DNA of 5,459 nucleotides from Filomicrobium sp. GTDB lineage: Bacteria; Pseudomonadota; Alphaproteobacteria; Rhizobiales; Hyphomicrobiaceae. Position numbers and translations under genes: made by a program. The notes below the pieces were generated by a model. It saw only the letters and a program-made list of their open reading frames with translations. It was not told the DNA's origin and made no database searches. The first letter of the stretch is position 1. Every line of letters begins with the position of its first letter. This document shows positions 1 through 5,459 of this stretch, one piece after another. The stretch spans positions 1-5,459 of the forward strand of contig JAJFHK010000452.1 in NCBI GenBank assembly GCA_021775655.1, in the 5' to 3' direction.

Positions 1-362
1 GCATCGGCCAGAATCGTATCCTTGTCCCGGCCGCCGCTGTCATCCTCGCTCTCCGATAATATCAGGTAGTCGCCAAGATTGAGCTTGCGCGCAATCAGTG
101 CGCATGTCTCGCGGCGAACCAGTTGATTGAATTTCTTTGCAAGTTGACCTTCGCGCGCGTCCGGCATCAATTCACCGAGAAGCTCTGCGATCGCCAGACC
201 AAGCACCCTGTCACCGATGAACTCAAGACGCTCGTTATCGCGTGGCTTGATCCTTGCACCACGCGCACTCGAGTGAGTCATAGCGCGCTCGGCCATTGCG
301 CCATTCATAAATCGGTAGTCCAGCGCCTCTTCAAGTTCCGTCAACGCACGCACGTTCACCAT
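1..362 (-). CDS. rnc: Ribonuclease III, N-terminal part (truncated by window edge)
   Basis: This is the first 120 codons of RNase III, the Mg-dependent endonuclease that cuts double-stranded RNA during rRNA maturation and mRNA turnover. The frame is open to the left edge, so the end of the catalytic domain and the dsRNA-binding domain lie outside. The family signature NERLEFIGDRVLGL is at residues 43-56. Counterparts of the E. coli metal and catalytic residues E38, E41, D45, E65 and D114 are visible as E44, E47, D51, E71 and D120; the last catalytic glutamate would fall three residues beyond the edge. The ATG at 362-360 gives an N-terminus that aligns with E. coli RNase III without overhang. 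The frame has a stop at 413-411, and a weak GGAA lies about 6 bases before the ATG. The gene starts 51 bases after the lepB stop, matching the widely conserved lepB-rnc pair, so it is probably co-transcribed with lepB. Recognition is from motif and alignment by eye. Confidence 0.95.
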   Translation of the reverse strand, partial: MVNVRALTELEEALDYRFMNGAMAERAMTHSSARGARIKPRDNERLEFIGDRVLGLAIAELLGELMPDAREGQLAKKFNQLVRRETCALIARKLNLGDYLILSESEDDSGGRDKDTILAD

Positions 363-413
363 GACCAGTTCCGGCTTCTCATGGCGTCGATGTTCGTCGT
401 CATCAAACGCCTA

Positions 414-1184
414 TTACCGAACAAGTTTGAATATACGGTTCCAGCGCACATCGAATGGCCATGTCCAAGGGCTGTACACGCGGAATGCATCGTCGTCGTC
501 GACGGCAGCCGAAAAGAATATGATCTCAGCTCGCCCGATCAAGTTTTCATAGGGCACATACCCGACATCCCAAGTTGCACGACTATCGGTCGAATTATCG
601 CGATTATCGCCCATCATGAAGTAGTGCCCGGCAGGCACCTTGTAAGGACCAACGTTATCGAAGAACCCGTTTGGTTCGGCATCAAGGACGGTATAGGTCT
701 TACCCTCGGGCAGTGTTTCTTCATATTTCTTGATCTTGCGCGCTGGCCCGCCGTTGCTCGGCGGCACATAGAATCCGGCGGGCTTGCGCTTCAGCTCCTC
801 GCCATTCAGGAAGACGACACCACCGCGCACTTGTATCTCATCGCCCGGCAGACCGATGACCCGCTTGATGTAGTCTGTCGAATTATCGCGCGGCAGCTTG
901 AACACAACGACGTCGCCACGCTTGGGTTCACCTGAAAATACCCGTCCTCCAAAAACATTTGGACCAAATGGAAACGAATACCGGCTGTAGCCATACGAGA
1001 GCTTAGACACGAACAGATAATCGCCGATAAGCAGCGTGTCTTTCATCGAGCCAGACGGAATATTGAATGGTTGATAAAAGAAGATTCGAACCACCATCGC
1101 AATCGCCAGCGCCTGCAGGACGATTTTGATCATCTCCCACCAGCCGCTCTCGCTACTCTTGGTCACGTCCGTTTCAACGCTCAT
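414..1184 (-). CDS. lepB: Signal peptidase I
   Basis: A 256-residue membrane-anchored serine protease that removes signal peptides from proteins exported by Sec or Tat, acting on the periplasmic face. One hydrophobic segment (about residues 18-37) follows a short N-terminus and serves as the membrane anchor. Box B, PSGSMKDTLLIGD, gives the nucleophile Ser46 (E. coli Ser90). Box D, DYIKRVIGLPGD, gives the general base Lys107 (E. coli Lys145). Box E, GDNRDNSTDSR, is at residues 192-202. The single-anchor form is shorter than the two-anchor E. coli enzyme and is normal for alphaproteobacteria. The ATG start is supported by GAGGG with a 6-base spacer (1191-1195). The stop at 416-414 lies 51 bases before rnc. 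A candidate promoter sits in the 164-base gap upstream, so lepB-rnc could be transcribed separately from acpS. All catalytic residues are present and nothing looks broken. Confidence 0.97.
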   Translation of the reverse strand: MSVETDVTKSSESGWWEMIKIVLQALAIAMVVRIFFYQPFNIPSGSMKDTLLIGDYLFVSKLSYGYSRYSFPFGPNVFGGRVFSGEPKRGDVVVFKLPRDNSTDYIKRVIGLPGDEIQVRGGVVFLNGEELKRKPAGFYVPPSNGGPARKIKKYEETLPEGKTYTVLDAEPNGFFDNVGPYKVPAGHYFMMGDNRDNSTDSRATWDVGYVPYENLIGRAEIIFFSAAVDDDDAFRVYSPWTWPFDVRWNRIFKLVR

Positions 1185-1190
1185 TCGGCA

Positions 1191-1195
1191 CCCTC
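1191..1195 (-). promoter_or_regulatory. lepB ribosome binding site
   Basis: The minus strand reads GAGGG, then TGCCGA, then the lepB ATG, a good Shine-Dalgarno match with a 6-base spacer. A stronger-looking GGAGG (1205-1209) lies 20 bases from the ATG, inside one arm of a hairpin, and is probably too distant to be the working site. Confidence 0.6.
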
Positions 1196-1202
1196 GTAAC
1201 GA

Positions 1203-1224
1203 CGCCTCCTATTTCCTGGAGGCG
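1203..1224 (-). repeat. Inverted repeat (hairpin) in the lepB leader
   Basis: CGCCTCC (1203-1209) and GGAGGCG (1218-1224) form a perfect 7-bp GC-rich stem around an 8-base loop. In the lepB transcript it would be a hairpin ending 18 bases before the ATG. On the minus strand the T-run lies before the stem, so it is not a minus-strand intrinsic terminator. On the plus strand the stem is followed by five A residues, which also does not fit a terminator. It may be a leader structure affecting lepB translation or mRNA stability; that role is inference. Confidence 0.5.
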
Positions 1225-1234
1225 AAAAACATCC

Positions 1235-1262
1235 GCCCGCTATAACCCTTAAGCAAGCGGGC
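1235..1262. repeat. Dyad symmetry overlapping the candidate lepB promoter
   Basis: GCCCGCT (1235-1241) is perfectly inverted as AGCGGGC (1256-1262), separated by 14 bases. The left arm overlaps the proposed -10 element and the right arm touches the proposed -35 element. It could be an operator or a stem in a read-through transcript from acpS. There is no T-run on either side, so it is not an intrinsic terminator. The symmetry is seen directly; a regulatory role is inference. Confidence 0.4.
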
Positions 1263-1267
1263 TGCAA
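1239..1267 (-). promoter_or_regulatory. Candidate sigma70-type promoter for lepB(-rnc)
   Basis: The minus strand carries TTGCAG (1267-1262) and TATAGC (1244-1239) with exactly 17 bases between them, a reasonable match to housekeeping -35 and -10 boxes. Transcription would start near 1232 and give a leader of roughly 48 bases before the lepB ATG. It lies in the longest intergenic gap of the window, where an internal promoter is most plausible. The call rests on motif and spacing only. Confidence 0.4.
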
Positions 1268-1348
1268 ACCACCGGCAATACACATCCTAAAGGCTCGTTC
1301 CCTCAGTAGAGCCGCCGGCCGAGTGCCTGCAACTGCCTTTAGATGGCA

Positions 1349-1765
1349 TTATCGCCCGTCCCCGCCTAATTTGAGAGCGGAGATAATGACGATCGCCTGC
1401 GCCATCGGATAATCATCCGTTAGCGTCAAATCGATCCGTGCTTCCGCACCAGGAGGCACTAATTCTCGCAGATGCTCGGCCGCACCGCCCGTCAAATTTA
1501 AGGTAGGTCGGCCCGATGGCAGATTAACGACGCCAATATCCCGCCAAAAAACACCTTGGCGAAATCCAGTCCCAAGAGCCTTCGAACAGGCCTCCTTGGC
1601 CGCGAAACGCTTGGCGTAAGACGAAGCTCGGACCATTGCGCGCCGTTCAGACCGCTGCCGTTCGATCTCCGTGAAGACACGCCGCAAAAACCGGTCGCCA
1701 AAACGCTCGAGTGTTTTCTCAATACGACGAATATCGATAAGATCGTTTCCAAGGCCAAGGATCAT
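1349..1765 (-). CDS. acpS: Holo-[acyl-carrier-protein] synthase
   Basis: AcpS transfers the 4'-phosphopantetheine arm of coenzyme A onto a serine of apo-acyl carrier protein, producing the active carrier for fatty acid synthesis in the cytoplasm. From the ATG at 1765 it is 138 residues, slightly longer than the 126-residue E. coli enzyme. The N-terminal motif [11 protein letters not shown] contains the metal ligand Asp8. The second signature, [15 protein letters not shown] (about residues 53-67), contains Glu58. The ending [19 protein letters not shown] is typical of the family. An in-frame TTG at 1774 would add three residues and has GGAG six bases upstream. I prefer the ATG because family members begin almost directly with the IxGIGxD motif, and AAGGG lies 9 bases before it. 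The gene follows pdxJ by 82 bases; pdxJ-acpS adjacency is conserved widely in Proteobacteria. Together they probably form one transcription unit. Confidence 0.95.
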   Translation of the reverse strand: MILGLGNDLIDIRRIEKTLERFGDRFLRRVFTEIERQRSERRAMVRASSYAKRFAAKEACSKALGTGFRQGVFWRDIGVVNLPSGRPTLNLTGGAAEHLRELVPPGAEARIDLTLTDDYPMAQAIVIISALKLGGDGR

Positions 1766-1847
1766 TGAGCCCAACCCTTACTCCAAAAGAATCGACACTG
1801 GGTCATCGGAACCATCAATTCTAACCTGGCCGTAAGGCCTCGTTCAG

Positions 1848-2624
1848 TCACGTTTCACGCCGTGCCTGCGCCATGAGTGCACGCATATGCTGAACAGCAG
1901 CTGTCAAACCGCCAAAAATAGCTTCCCCAATGAGGAAATGTCCGATGTTGAGCTCGACGATCTGCGGCAATCGAGCGACGGCTTTGACTGTATTGTAAGT
2001 AAGACCATGTCCGGCGTGAACTTCCATGCCCGCAGCATGAGCCAACTCAGCACCGACCTTCAGCCGTTCCAATTCGCGGGCAACTCCAGTCACATCGTCT
2101 TCAAGCGCCCGGACGCAATAGGCCCCTGTATGCAATTCAACGATATCGGCGCCGACCCTTGCCGAAGCATCAATGGCGGCAGGTTCCGGTTCAATGAACA
2201 GCGAAACACGGATTCCAGCCGTCTTCAATTTATCAACCACTGTACTGAGATGGCTTGCTCCGCCAACTACGTCGAGACCACCCTCTGTCGTCCGCTCTTC
2301 GCGTCGCTCGGGTACGAGACAACAGGCATTCGGCACATGCTTGAGAGCAATGGCAACCATTTCATCCGTGGCTGCCATCTCAAGGTTAAGCGGGCGCGTC
2401 AGCTCAGCCTTGAGGCGCGCGATGTCACTGTCAGAAATATGGCGCCGGTCTTCGCGCAAATGTGCGGTAATCCCGTCAGCGCCACCCTCGATCGCAATGT
2501 GCGCCGCGCGTAATGGATCAGGGTGATGCCCACCACGTGCATTGCGGATGGTGGCGACGTGATCGATGTTGACACCCAGACGCAGCGCTTCATGCCCTTC
2601 GTCTTTGCCAGTCGTCACGGTCAT
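1848..2624 (-). CDS. pdxJ: Pyridoxine 5'-phosphate synthase
   Basis: PdxJ condenses 1-deoxyxylulose 5-phosphate with 3-amino-2-oxopropyl phosphate to make pyridoxine 5'-phosphate, the last ring-forming step of the DXP-dependent vitamin B6 pathway. The 258-residue product is slightly longer than the usual 240-250 because of a short N-terminal extension before [16 protein letters not shown] (residues 16-31). Family landmarks in order are [14 protein letters not shown] (50-63, with His55), NLEMA (Glu82), [19 protein letters not shown] (about 101-119), Glu163 in [16 protein letters not shown] (203-210, with His206) and [12 protein letters not shown]. This is a complete TIM-barrel enzyme with all recognisable active-site residues. 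The ATG at 2624 is the only start ahead of the core that also leaves space after the preceding gene; its ribosome site is weak (GAGA about 9 bases upstream). It begins 18 bases after the DUF2062 gene stops, implying co-transcription or translational coupling. Confidence 0.97.
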   Translation of the reverse strand: MTVTTGKDEGHEALRLGVNIDHVATIRNARGGHHPDPLRAAHIAIEGGADGITAHLREDRRHISDSDIARLKAELTRPLNLEMAATDEMVAIALKHVPNACCLVPERREERTTEGGLDVVGGASHLSTVVDKLKTAGIRVSLFIEPEPAAIDASARVGADIVELHTGAYCVRALEDDVTGVARELERLKVGAELAHAAGMEVHAGHGLTYNTVKAVARLPQIVELNIGHFLIGEAIFGGLTAAVQHMRALMAQARRET

Positions 2625-2642
2625 GCTGTCGTCTCGATTATA

Positions 2643-3266
2643 TTAATGTGTCGGGTCGTATGCGGCCAGCAGCGCGCCGAGCGGATAGCGGCTATCGTAG
2701 CCTCCACCACGGCGACGGCGCGCTTGGTAAGTTATCGCTGCCCGCTTGGTCGCGAAATAAAAGAAGGTCGCAATCGCAATACCAACAGGTAGACTGCCAA
2801 CCAGCATCGGCTTGACCACCGGCCAAAGGATCGCGGCTGCAGCACTCACCATGCTTGGCGAAAACTGCCTGACACTCTCCCACAATTCAGAAAACTGCGC
2901 TTGCAATGCGGCTTGGTCAAGCCCGCCGGGAACTCCGAGCATGTAGCTGCCGGTGGCAAAAGTAGCCGGCCAGATAACCGCCCAAACGATTGGGTTGCCA
3001 AAGAATGTGCCGAGCATAGCAGCGGTAAAACTCGCTCTAAGCACTAGAGCCAGAACTCCGGCAAGCGCCATTTGCAGGCCAACAAGCGGCGTCACGGCTG
3101 CAAAAACGCCAATCGCACACCCAAATGCGAGCTGATGCGGCGTGGCGCGCACACGCAAAAGCCGTAGCAAGATGTAGCGCAATGAGCGCTCCCAACTTTG
3201 CCGCGGCCAAACAAGCACTCTCGCCTGCTCAGAGTACGTCGGCGGCACGCGCCGATCGAATAGCAT
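2643..3266 (-). CDS. DUF2062-family integral membrane protein, function unknown
   Basis: A 207-residue predicted inner-membrane protein. I recognise the DUF2062 pattern from ATPHQLAFGCAIGVFAAVTPLVG (about residues 41-63) followed by GTFFGNPIVWAVIW (86-99), which carries the conserved Asn-Pro motif in a hydrophobic hairpin. Hydrophobic stretches span about 47-76, 82-110 and 139-172. The N-terminal 40 residues are basic and aromatic. The C-terminus after residue 174 is a cytoplasmic-looking tail with a cluster of arginines and glycines. The family has no established biochemical activity. It follows rsh by 58 bases and precedes pdxJ by 18 bases, a placement I recall in related alphaproteobacteria. 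A role in envelope or stringent-response biology cannot be inferred from sequence alone. The ATG at 3266 has a G-run (GGGGGG) about 8 bases upstream as a poor Shine-Dalgarno site. Confidence 0.88.
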   Translation of the reverse strand: MLFDRRVPPTYSEQARVLVWPRQSWERSLRYILLRLLRVRATPHQLAFGCAIGVFAAVTPLVGLQMALAGVLALVLRASFTAAMLGTFFGNPIVWAVIWPATFATGSYMLGVPGGLDQAALQAQFSELWESVRQFSPSMVSAAAAILWPVVKPMLVGSLPVGIAIATFFYFATKRAAITYQARRRRGGGYDSRYPLGALLAAYDPTH

Positions 3267-3285
3267 CTATTAGGCCCCCCGACCT

Positions 3286-3309
3286 AAAAATACGACCTTA
3301 TCGCGGTCG
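3286..3309 (-). terminator. Possible weak intrinsic terminator or attenuator after rsh
   Basis: About 16 bases after the rsh stop, the minus strand forms CGACC-7 bases-GGTCG followed by TATTTTT. The arms are at 3309-3305 and 3297-3293. The stem has only 5 perfect base pairs, with two more A-T pairs beyond a mismatch. The hairpin plus T-run has the layout of a Rho-independent terminator, but it is short. Partial termination would lower expression of the DUF2062-pdxJ-acpS genes relative to rsh. This is inference from structure by eye. Confidence 0.4.
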
Positions 3310-3324
3310 AATGTATCCTTGCCT

Positions 3325-5459
3325 CTATTCAAAAACCCGTTCGGCATTATTGACCACGCCTTTCGACTTCAGGCCCGCAAGAATATGGTTTAAGTGATCT
3401 AGATCCCACACCTCGACCTCAATCAGCATTTCGGTGAAGTCCCTTCGACGCCGAACCATTCGGACTTGGTCGATATTGCCATCGGCTTCACCGATAAGTC
3501 GGGCAATTTCAGCCAGACTGCCAGGTGCGTTGAGCGCCGTGACCTTGATTCGGGCAGGAAACCGTTCCGGATTGTTGGGATCTATATCCCAGGTAACATC
3601 GATCCAATTCTCATGTTCAAAGCCCTTCAATTCGGGCGAATGAATTTGGAAGATGCGGATTCCCTCTTCCTTCGTCAAGACGCCGACGATGCGGTCTCCT
3701 GGCACAGCCCCCCCGTCCGCATAGGTTACCGGAAGATCGCCCTTCAGCCCGCGAATCGGGATGCTGGAACCTCCTTGGCTCCCGCCATTAGCCTCTTGTG
3801 CCGACATGCGAAACTTTAAGCCAATGACCTTGGAAAGATTGAACCATCCTTCCTGACCTCGAGCTCGGCGCCCCCGCAACTTGGGCTTGTAATTTTGCAC
3901 CGGCCTATCCAGGTCCGCCTTCGGCAGTGCGGCCCGCACAATGTCGCGCGGCGGAATTTCGTTGCGCGCCACGCTGGCAAGAATATCTTCAAGTGTTTTC
4001 GAACCCGCCGCCAACCGCGGCAAGGCTTCATTCAACCGCTCTTCGGAGAACTCTTCCCCGTACCGCTTAAATTCTACCGCAACCAACCTTCGCCCCAGTT
4101 CGGCATATTGTCGACGGATTGAACCGCGCACCGCACGCCGAACCGCCCCCCTGGCACGCCCAGTGACTGCAATGGCTTCCCACGCAGCCGGCGGAGTTGC
4201 GGTCTTCGACGTGACGATCCGCACTTCGTCGCCATTCCTGAGCCGGGTATCCATAGGCACATGGCGACCATTGACGTAAGCAGCCGTAGCCTGGTTTCCG
4301 ACATCGGTATGCACCGCATAAGCAAAATCGATCGGCGTTGCCCCGTGCGGCAAGGCAATCAAACGGCCATTGGGAGTGAAGCAGAACACTTGGTCCTGAA
4401 ACAATTCAAGTTTCGTATGCTCCAGGAATTCTTCTGAATTCGATCCCTCCAGAAGCGTTTCAACGAGCTGTCGAAGCCATGCATACGGACCAGATTCCTG
4501 CTCCAGACTAGGGGCAGCAATGTCGTCAGAACCGAACTCCTTATAAGCCGCATGTGCCGCCACGCCGTATTCAGCAATGTTATGCATCTTCTTGGTTCTA
4601 AGCTGCAGCTCAATTCTCTGATGCTGCGGTCCCAAAACAGTAGTGTGTATTGACTGATAGCCATTGCCCTTCGGGGTCGAAATATAGTCCTTAAATCGAC
4701 CAGGCACCTGTCGCCACGTCGTATGGATGACACCGAGCACGCGATAGCAGTCCTGCACATTGTCGACGAGCACCCTGAACCCATAGATATCTGACAGCTT
4801 CTCAAGGCTGATCTGCTTGTTCTCCATCTTGCGCCAGACAGAGTAGGGCTTCTTTTCCCGTCCCATGACCTCGGCGGTGATTCCGACGTCAGCAAGCTTG
4901 ACTTCCAAGGCCAGTGTAATGTCGTCAATCAGCCGCTGGTTTTTTGCCCGCAACTGTTCAAGTTTGTTGGTGACTGCTTCATAGGCGTCCGGATTAAGCC
5001 AGCGGAAGGCGAGTTCTTCGAACTCGTCGCGCATCGCCTGCATGCCCATACGGCCAGCCAGCGGCGCGTAGATGTCGAGCGTTTCCTGCGATGTGCGGCG
5101 CCGGCTGGCTTCACGCTTATGTTCTACCGTCCGCATGTTGTGGAGCCGGTCGGCAAGCTTGACCAGAAGCACCCGGATGTCACTCGATATCGCCACCAGC
5201 AGCTTGCGGAAGTTTTCCGCCTGCTCAGCCTTTTTTGACACCAGATCAAGTCTCTTGATCTTAGTCAGTCCATCGACCAGTTCACCGATCTCCTTACCGA
5301 AAAGCTGATCGATTTCAGCCCGGGTCGCGTCAGTATCTTCGATGACATCGTGCAGCAGCGCCGTCACCGACTGCGCCAGAGCAGCGGCGTCACGCACCGG
5401 TACCAACAGTCCTGTCTCCCCATCGATAACGATCTCGCGACAGCCGCGGATGTCACAAG
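3325..5459 (-). CDS. rsh: Bifunctional (p)ppGpp synthetase/hydrolase (RelA/SpoT family), N-terminus replaced and cut by window edge
   Basis: RSH proteins make and degrade the alarmone (p)ppGpp and so control the stringent response. Residue numbers here count from an in-frame TTG at 5406, used only as a reference point because the frame is open to the edge. The hydrolase (HD) domain is present from LLHDVIEDT (His19-Asp20) through KLADRLHNMRT (Asp86); the 67-residue spacing equals His77-Asp144 of the Streptococcus Rel enzyme. The synthetase domain follows (about 180-290) with YSVWRKM, SDIYGFRV (Asp206) and IELQLRTKKMHNIAEYGVAAH (Glu266). GRFKDY (236-241) is the RxKD form typical of bifunctional Rel/SpoT rather than the ExDD form of synthetase-only RelA. 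A TGS domain lies at about 339-401 and a C-terminal ACT domain at about 621-693. The oddity is that the first 60-70 residues of the HD domain, including its first metal-binding histidine, are missing; unrelated glycosyltransferase-like sequence takes their place in frame. Confidence 0.93.
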   Translation of the reverse strand, partial: CDIRGCREIVIDGETGLLVPVRDAAALAQSVTALLHDVIEDTDATRAEIDQLFGKEIGELVDGLTKIKRLDLVSKKAEQAENFRKLLVAISSDIRVLLVKLADRLHNMRTVEHKREASRRRTSQETLDIYAPLAGRMGMQAMRDEFEELAFRWLNPDAYEAVTNKLEQLRAKNQRLIDDITLALEVKLADVGITAEVMGREKKPYSVWRKMENKQISLEKLSDIYGFRVLVDNVQDCYRVLGVIHTTWRQVPGRFKDYISTPKGNGYQSIHTTVLGPQHQRIELQLRTKKMHNIAEYGVAAHAAYKEFGSDDIAAPSLEQESGPYAWLRQLVETLLEGSNSEEFLEHTKLELFQDQVFCFTPNGRLIALPHGATPIDFAYAVHTDVGNQATAAYVNGRHVPMDTRLRNGDEVRIVTSKTATPPAAWEAIAVTGRARGAVRRAVRGSIRRQYAELGRRLVAVEFKRYGEEFSEERLNEALPRLAAGSKTLEDILASVARNEIPPRDIVRAALPKADLDRPVQNYKPKLRGRRARGQEGWFNLSKVIGLKFRMSAQEANGGSQGGSSIPIRGLKGDLPVTYADGGAVPGDRIVGVLTKEEGIRIFQIHSPELKGFEHENWIDVTWDIDPNNPERFPARIKVTALNAPGSLAEIARLIGEADGNIDQVRMVRRRRDFTEMLIEVEVWDLDHLNHILAGLKSKGVVNNAERVFE
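5362..5459 (-). other. Glycosyltransferase family 4-like C-terminal fragment fused in frame to rsh
   Basis: The 32 codons between the right edge and the rsh HD motif translate as CDIRGCREIVIDGETG, then LLVPVRDAAALAQSVT. This matches the donor-binding C-terminal lobe of GT-B, family 4 glycosyltransferases, where TDIRGCREVV-DG-GLLVP-D-ALA is a standard run including the acidic DGExG segment. RelA/SpoT proteins have a different sequence here, an S-H-P motif followed by D-A-T-I-V-A before ALLHD. The similarity ends within Ala-Leu-Leu (codons 5361-5353), a run that would be normal in either protein. It is most likely part of a sequence chimera, because the rest of the glycosyltransferase and the rsh start are not visible. 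Hand-counted GC of this stretch is about 63 percent (62 of 98). Confidence 0.7.

Noticed and set aside
123..935. A 270-codon open frame on the plus strand
   Set aside because: It lies antisense to lepB and the start of rnc, both of which have full family motifs. Its translation has no recognisable domain, so it is a shadow frame.
1185..1348. A small gene or RNA in the acpS-lepB gap
   Set aside because: No open frame with a ribosome site was found, and the visible hairpins are better explained as promoter or leader structure.
1828..1839. GGCC-GTAA-GGCC hairpin after the pdxJ stop as a terminator
   Set aside because: The stem has only four base pairs and no T-run follows on the minus strand.
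1775..1847. A separate promoter for acpS (TTGATG, 17 bases, TCGATT)
   Set aside because: The -10 match is poor and the short gap fits read-through from pdxJ.
1887..2513. A 208-codon open frame on the plus strand
   Set aside because: It is antisense to pdxJ, which is complete and well conserved; no recognisable protein features.
5404..5406. TTG as the start codon of rsh
   Set aside because: The frame stays open upstream to the edge and encodes recognisable glycosyltransferase sequence on both sides of this codon. It is not a natural RSH start.
1..5459. Mobile element, CRISPR array, toxin-antitoxin or phage defence system
   Set aside because: No tandem or direct repeats, transposase or recombinase motifs, or unexplained coding frames were seen. 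Every substantial region is covered by housekeeping genes.

Overview
All genes in this 5,459-base window are on the minus strand. Read in the direction of transcription (right to left) they are: rsh (RelA/SpoT-type alarmone synthetase/hydrolase), a DUF2062 membrane protein, pdxJ, acpS, lepB and the 5' part of rnc. The order and protein sequences point to an alphaproteobacterium, probably of the Hyphomicrobiales/Rhizobiales or a close relative. LepB, RSH and PdxJ all have an alphaproteobacterial look. PdxJ has the classical [14 protein letters not shown]-terminus, as I recall from Bradyrhizobium/Rhodopseudomonas-type and E. coli enzymes, rather than the divergent form I recall from Rhizobium and Brucella. 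No genus can be named.

Layout: 5459-3325 holds rsh, open at the right edge. 3324-3267 is a short spacer with a possible weak terminator. 3266-2643 encodes the DUF2062 protein, 18 bases ahead of pdxJ (2624-1848). acpS follows at 1765-1349. The 164-base gap 1348-1185 is the largest gene-free stretch and holds a candidate sigma70-type promoter, two inverted repeats and the lepB ribosome binding site. lepB occupies 1184-414, and rnc starts at 362 and runs off the left edge.

The products are housekeeping proteins: stringent-response control of (p)ppGpp, the ring-closing step of vitamin B6 synthesis, activation of acyl carrier protein, removal of signal peptides, and double-stranded RNA processing. 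In E. coli the related cluster is lepB-rnc-era-recO-pdxJ-acpS. Here pdxJ-acpS lies upstream of lepB-rnc and is joined to rsh.

The one striking anomaly is at the right end. The reading frame of rsh is unbroken, but from about 5361 to the edge the protein no longer resembles the N-terminus of a RelA/SpoT protein. It reads as the C-terminal donor-binding region of a family 4 (GT-B) glycosyltransferase. The switch falls within the codons for Ala-Leu-Leu just before the His-Asp motif of the hydrolase domain. The likeliest explanation is a chimeric sequence end (assembly or amplification artefact); a true recombination or gene fusion is the interesting alternative. I found no mobile element, CRISPR array, tRNA or rRNA, and no sign of an undescribed multi-gene system.
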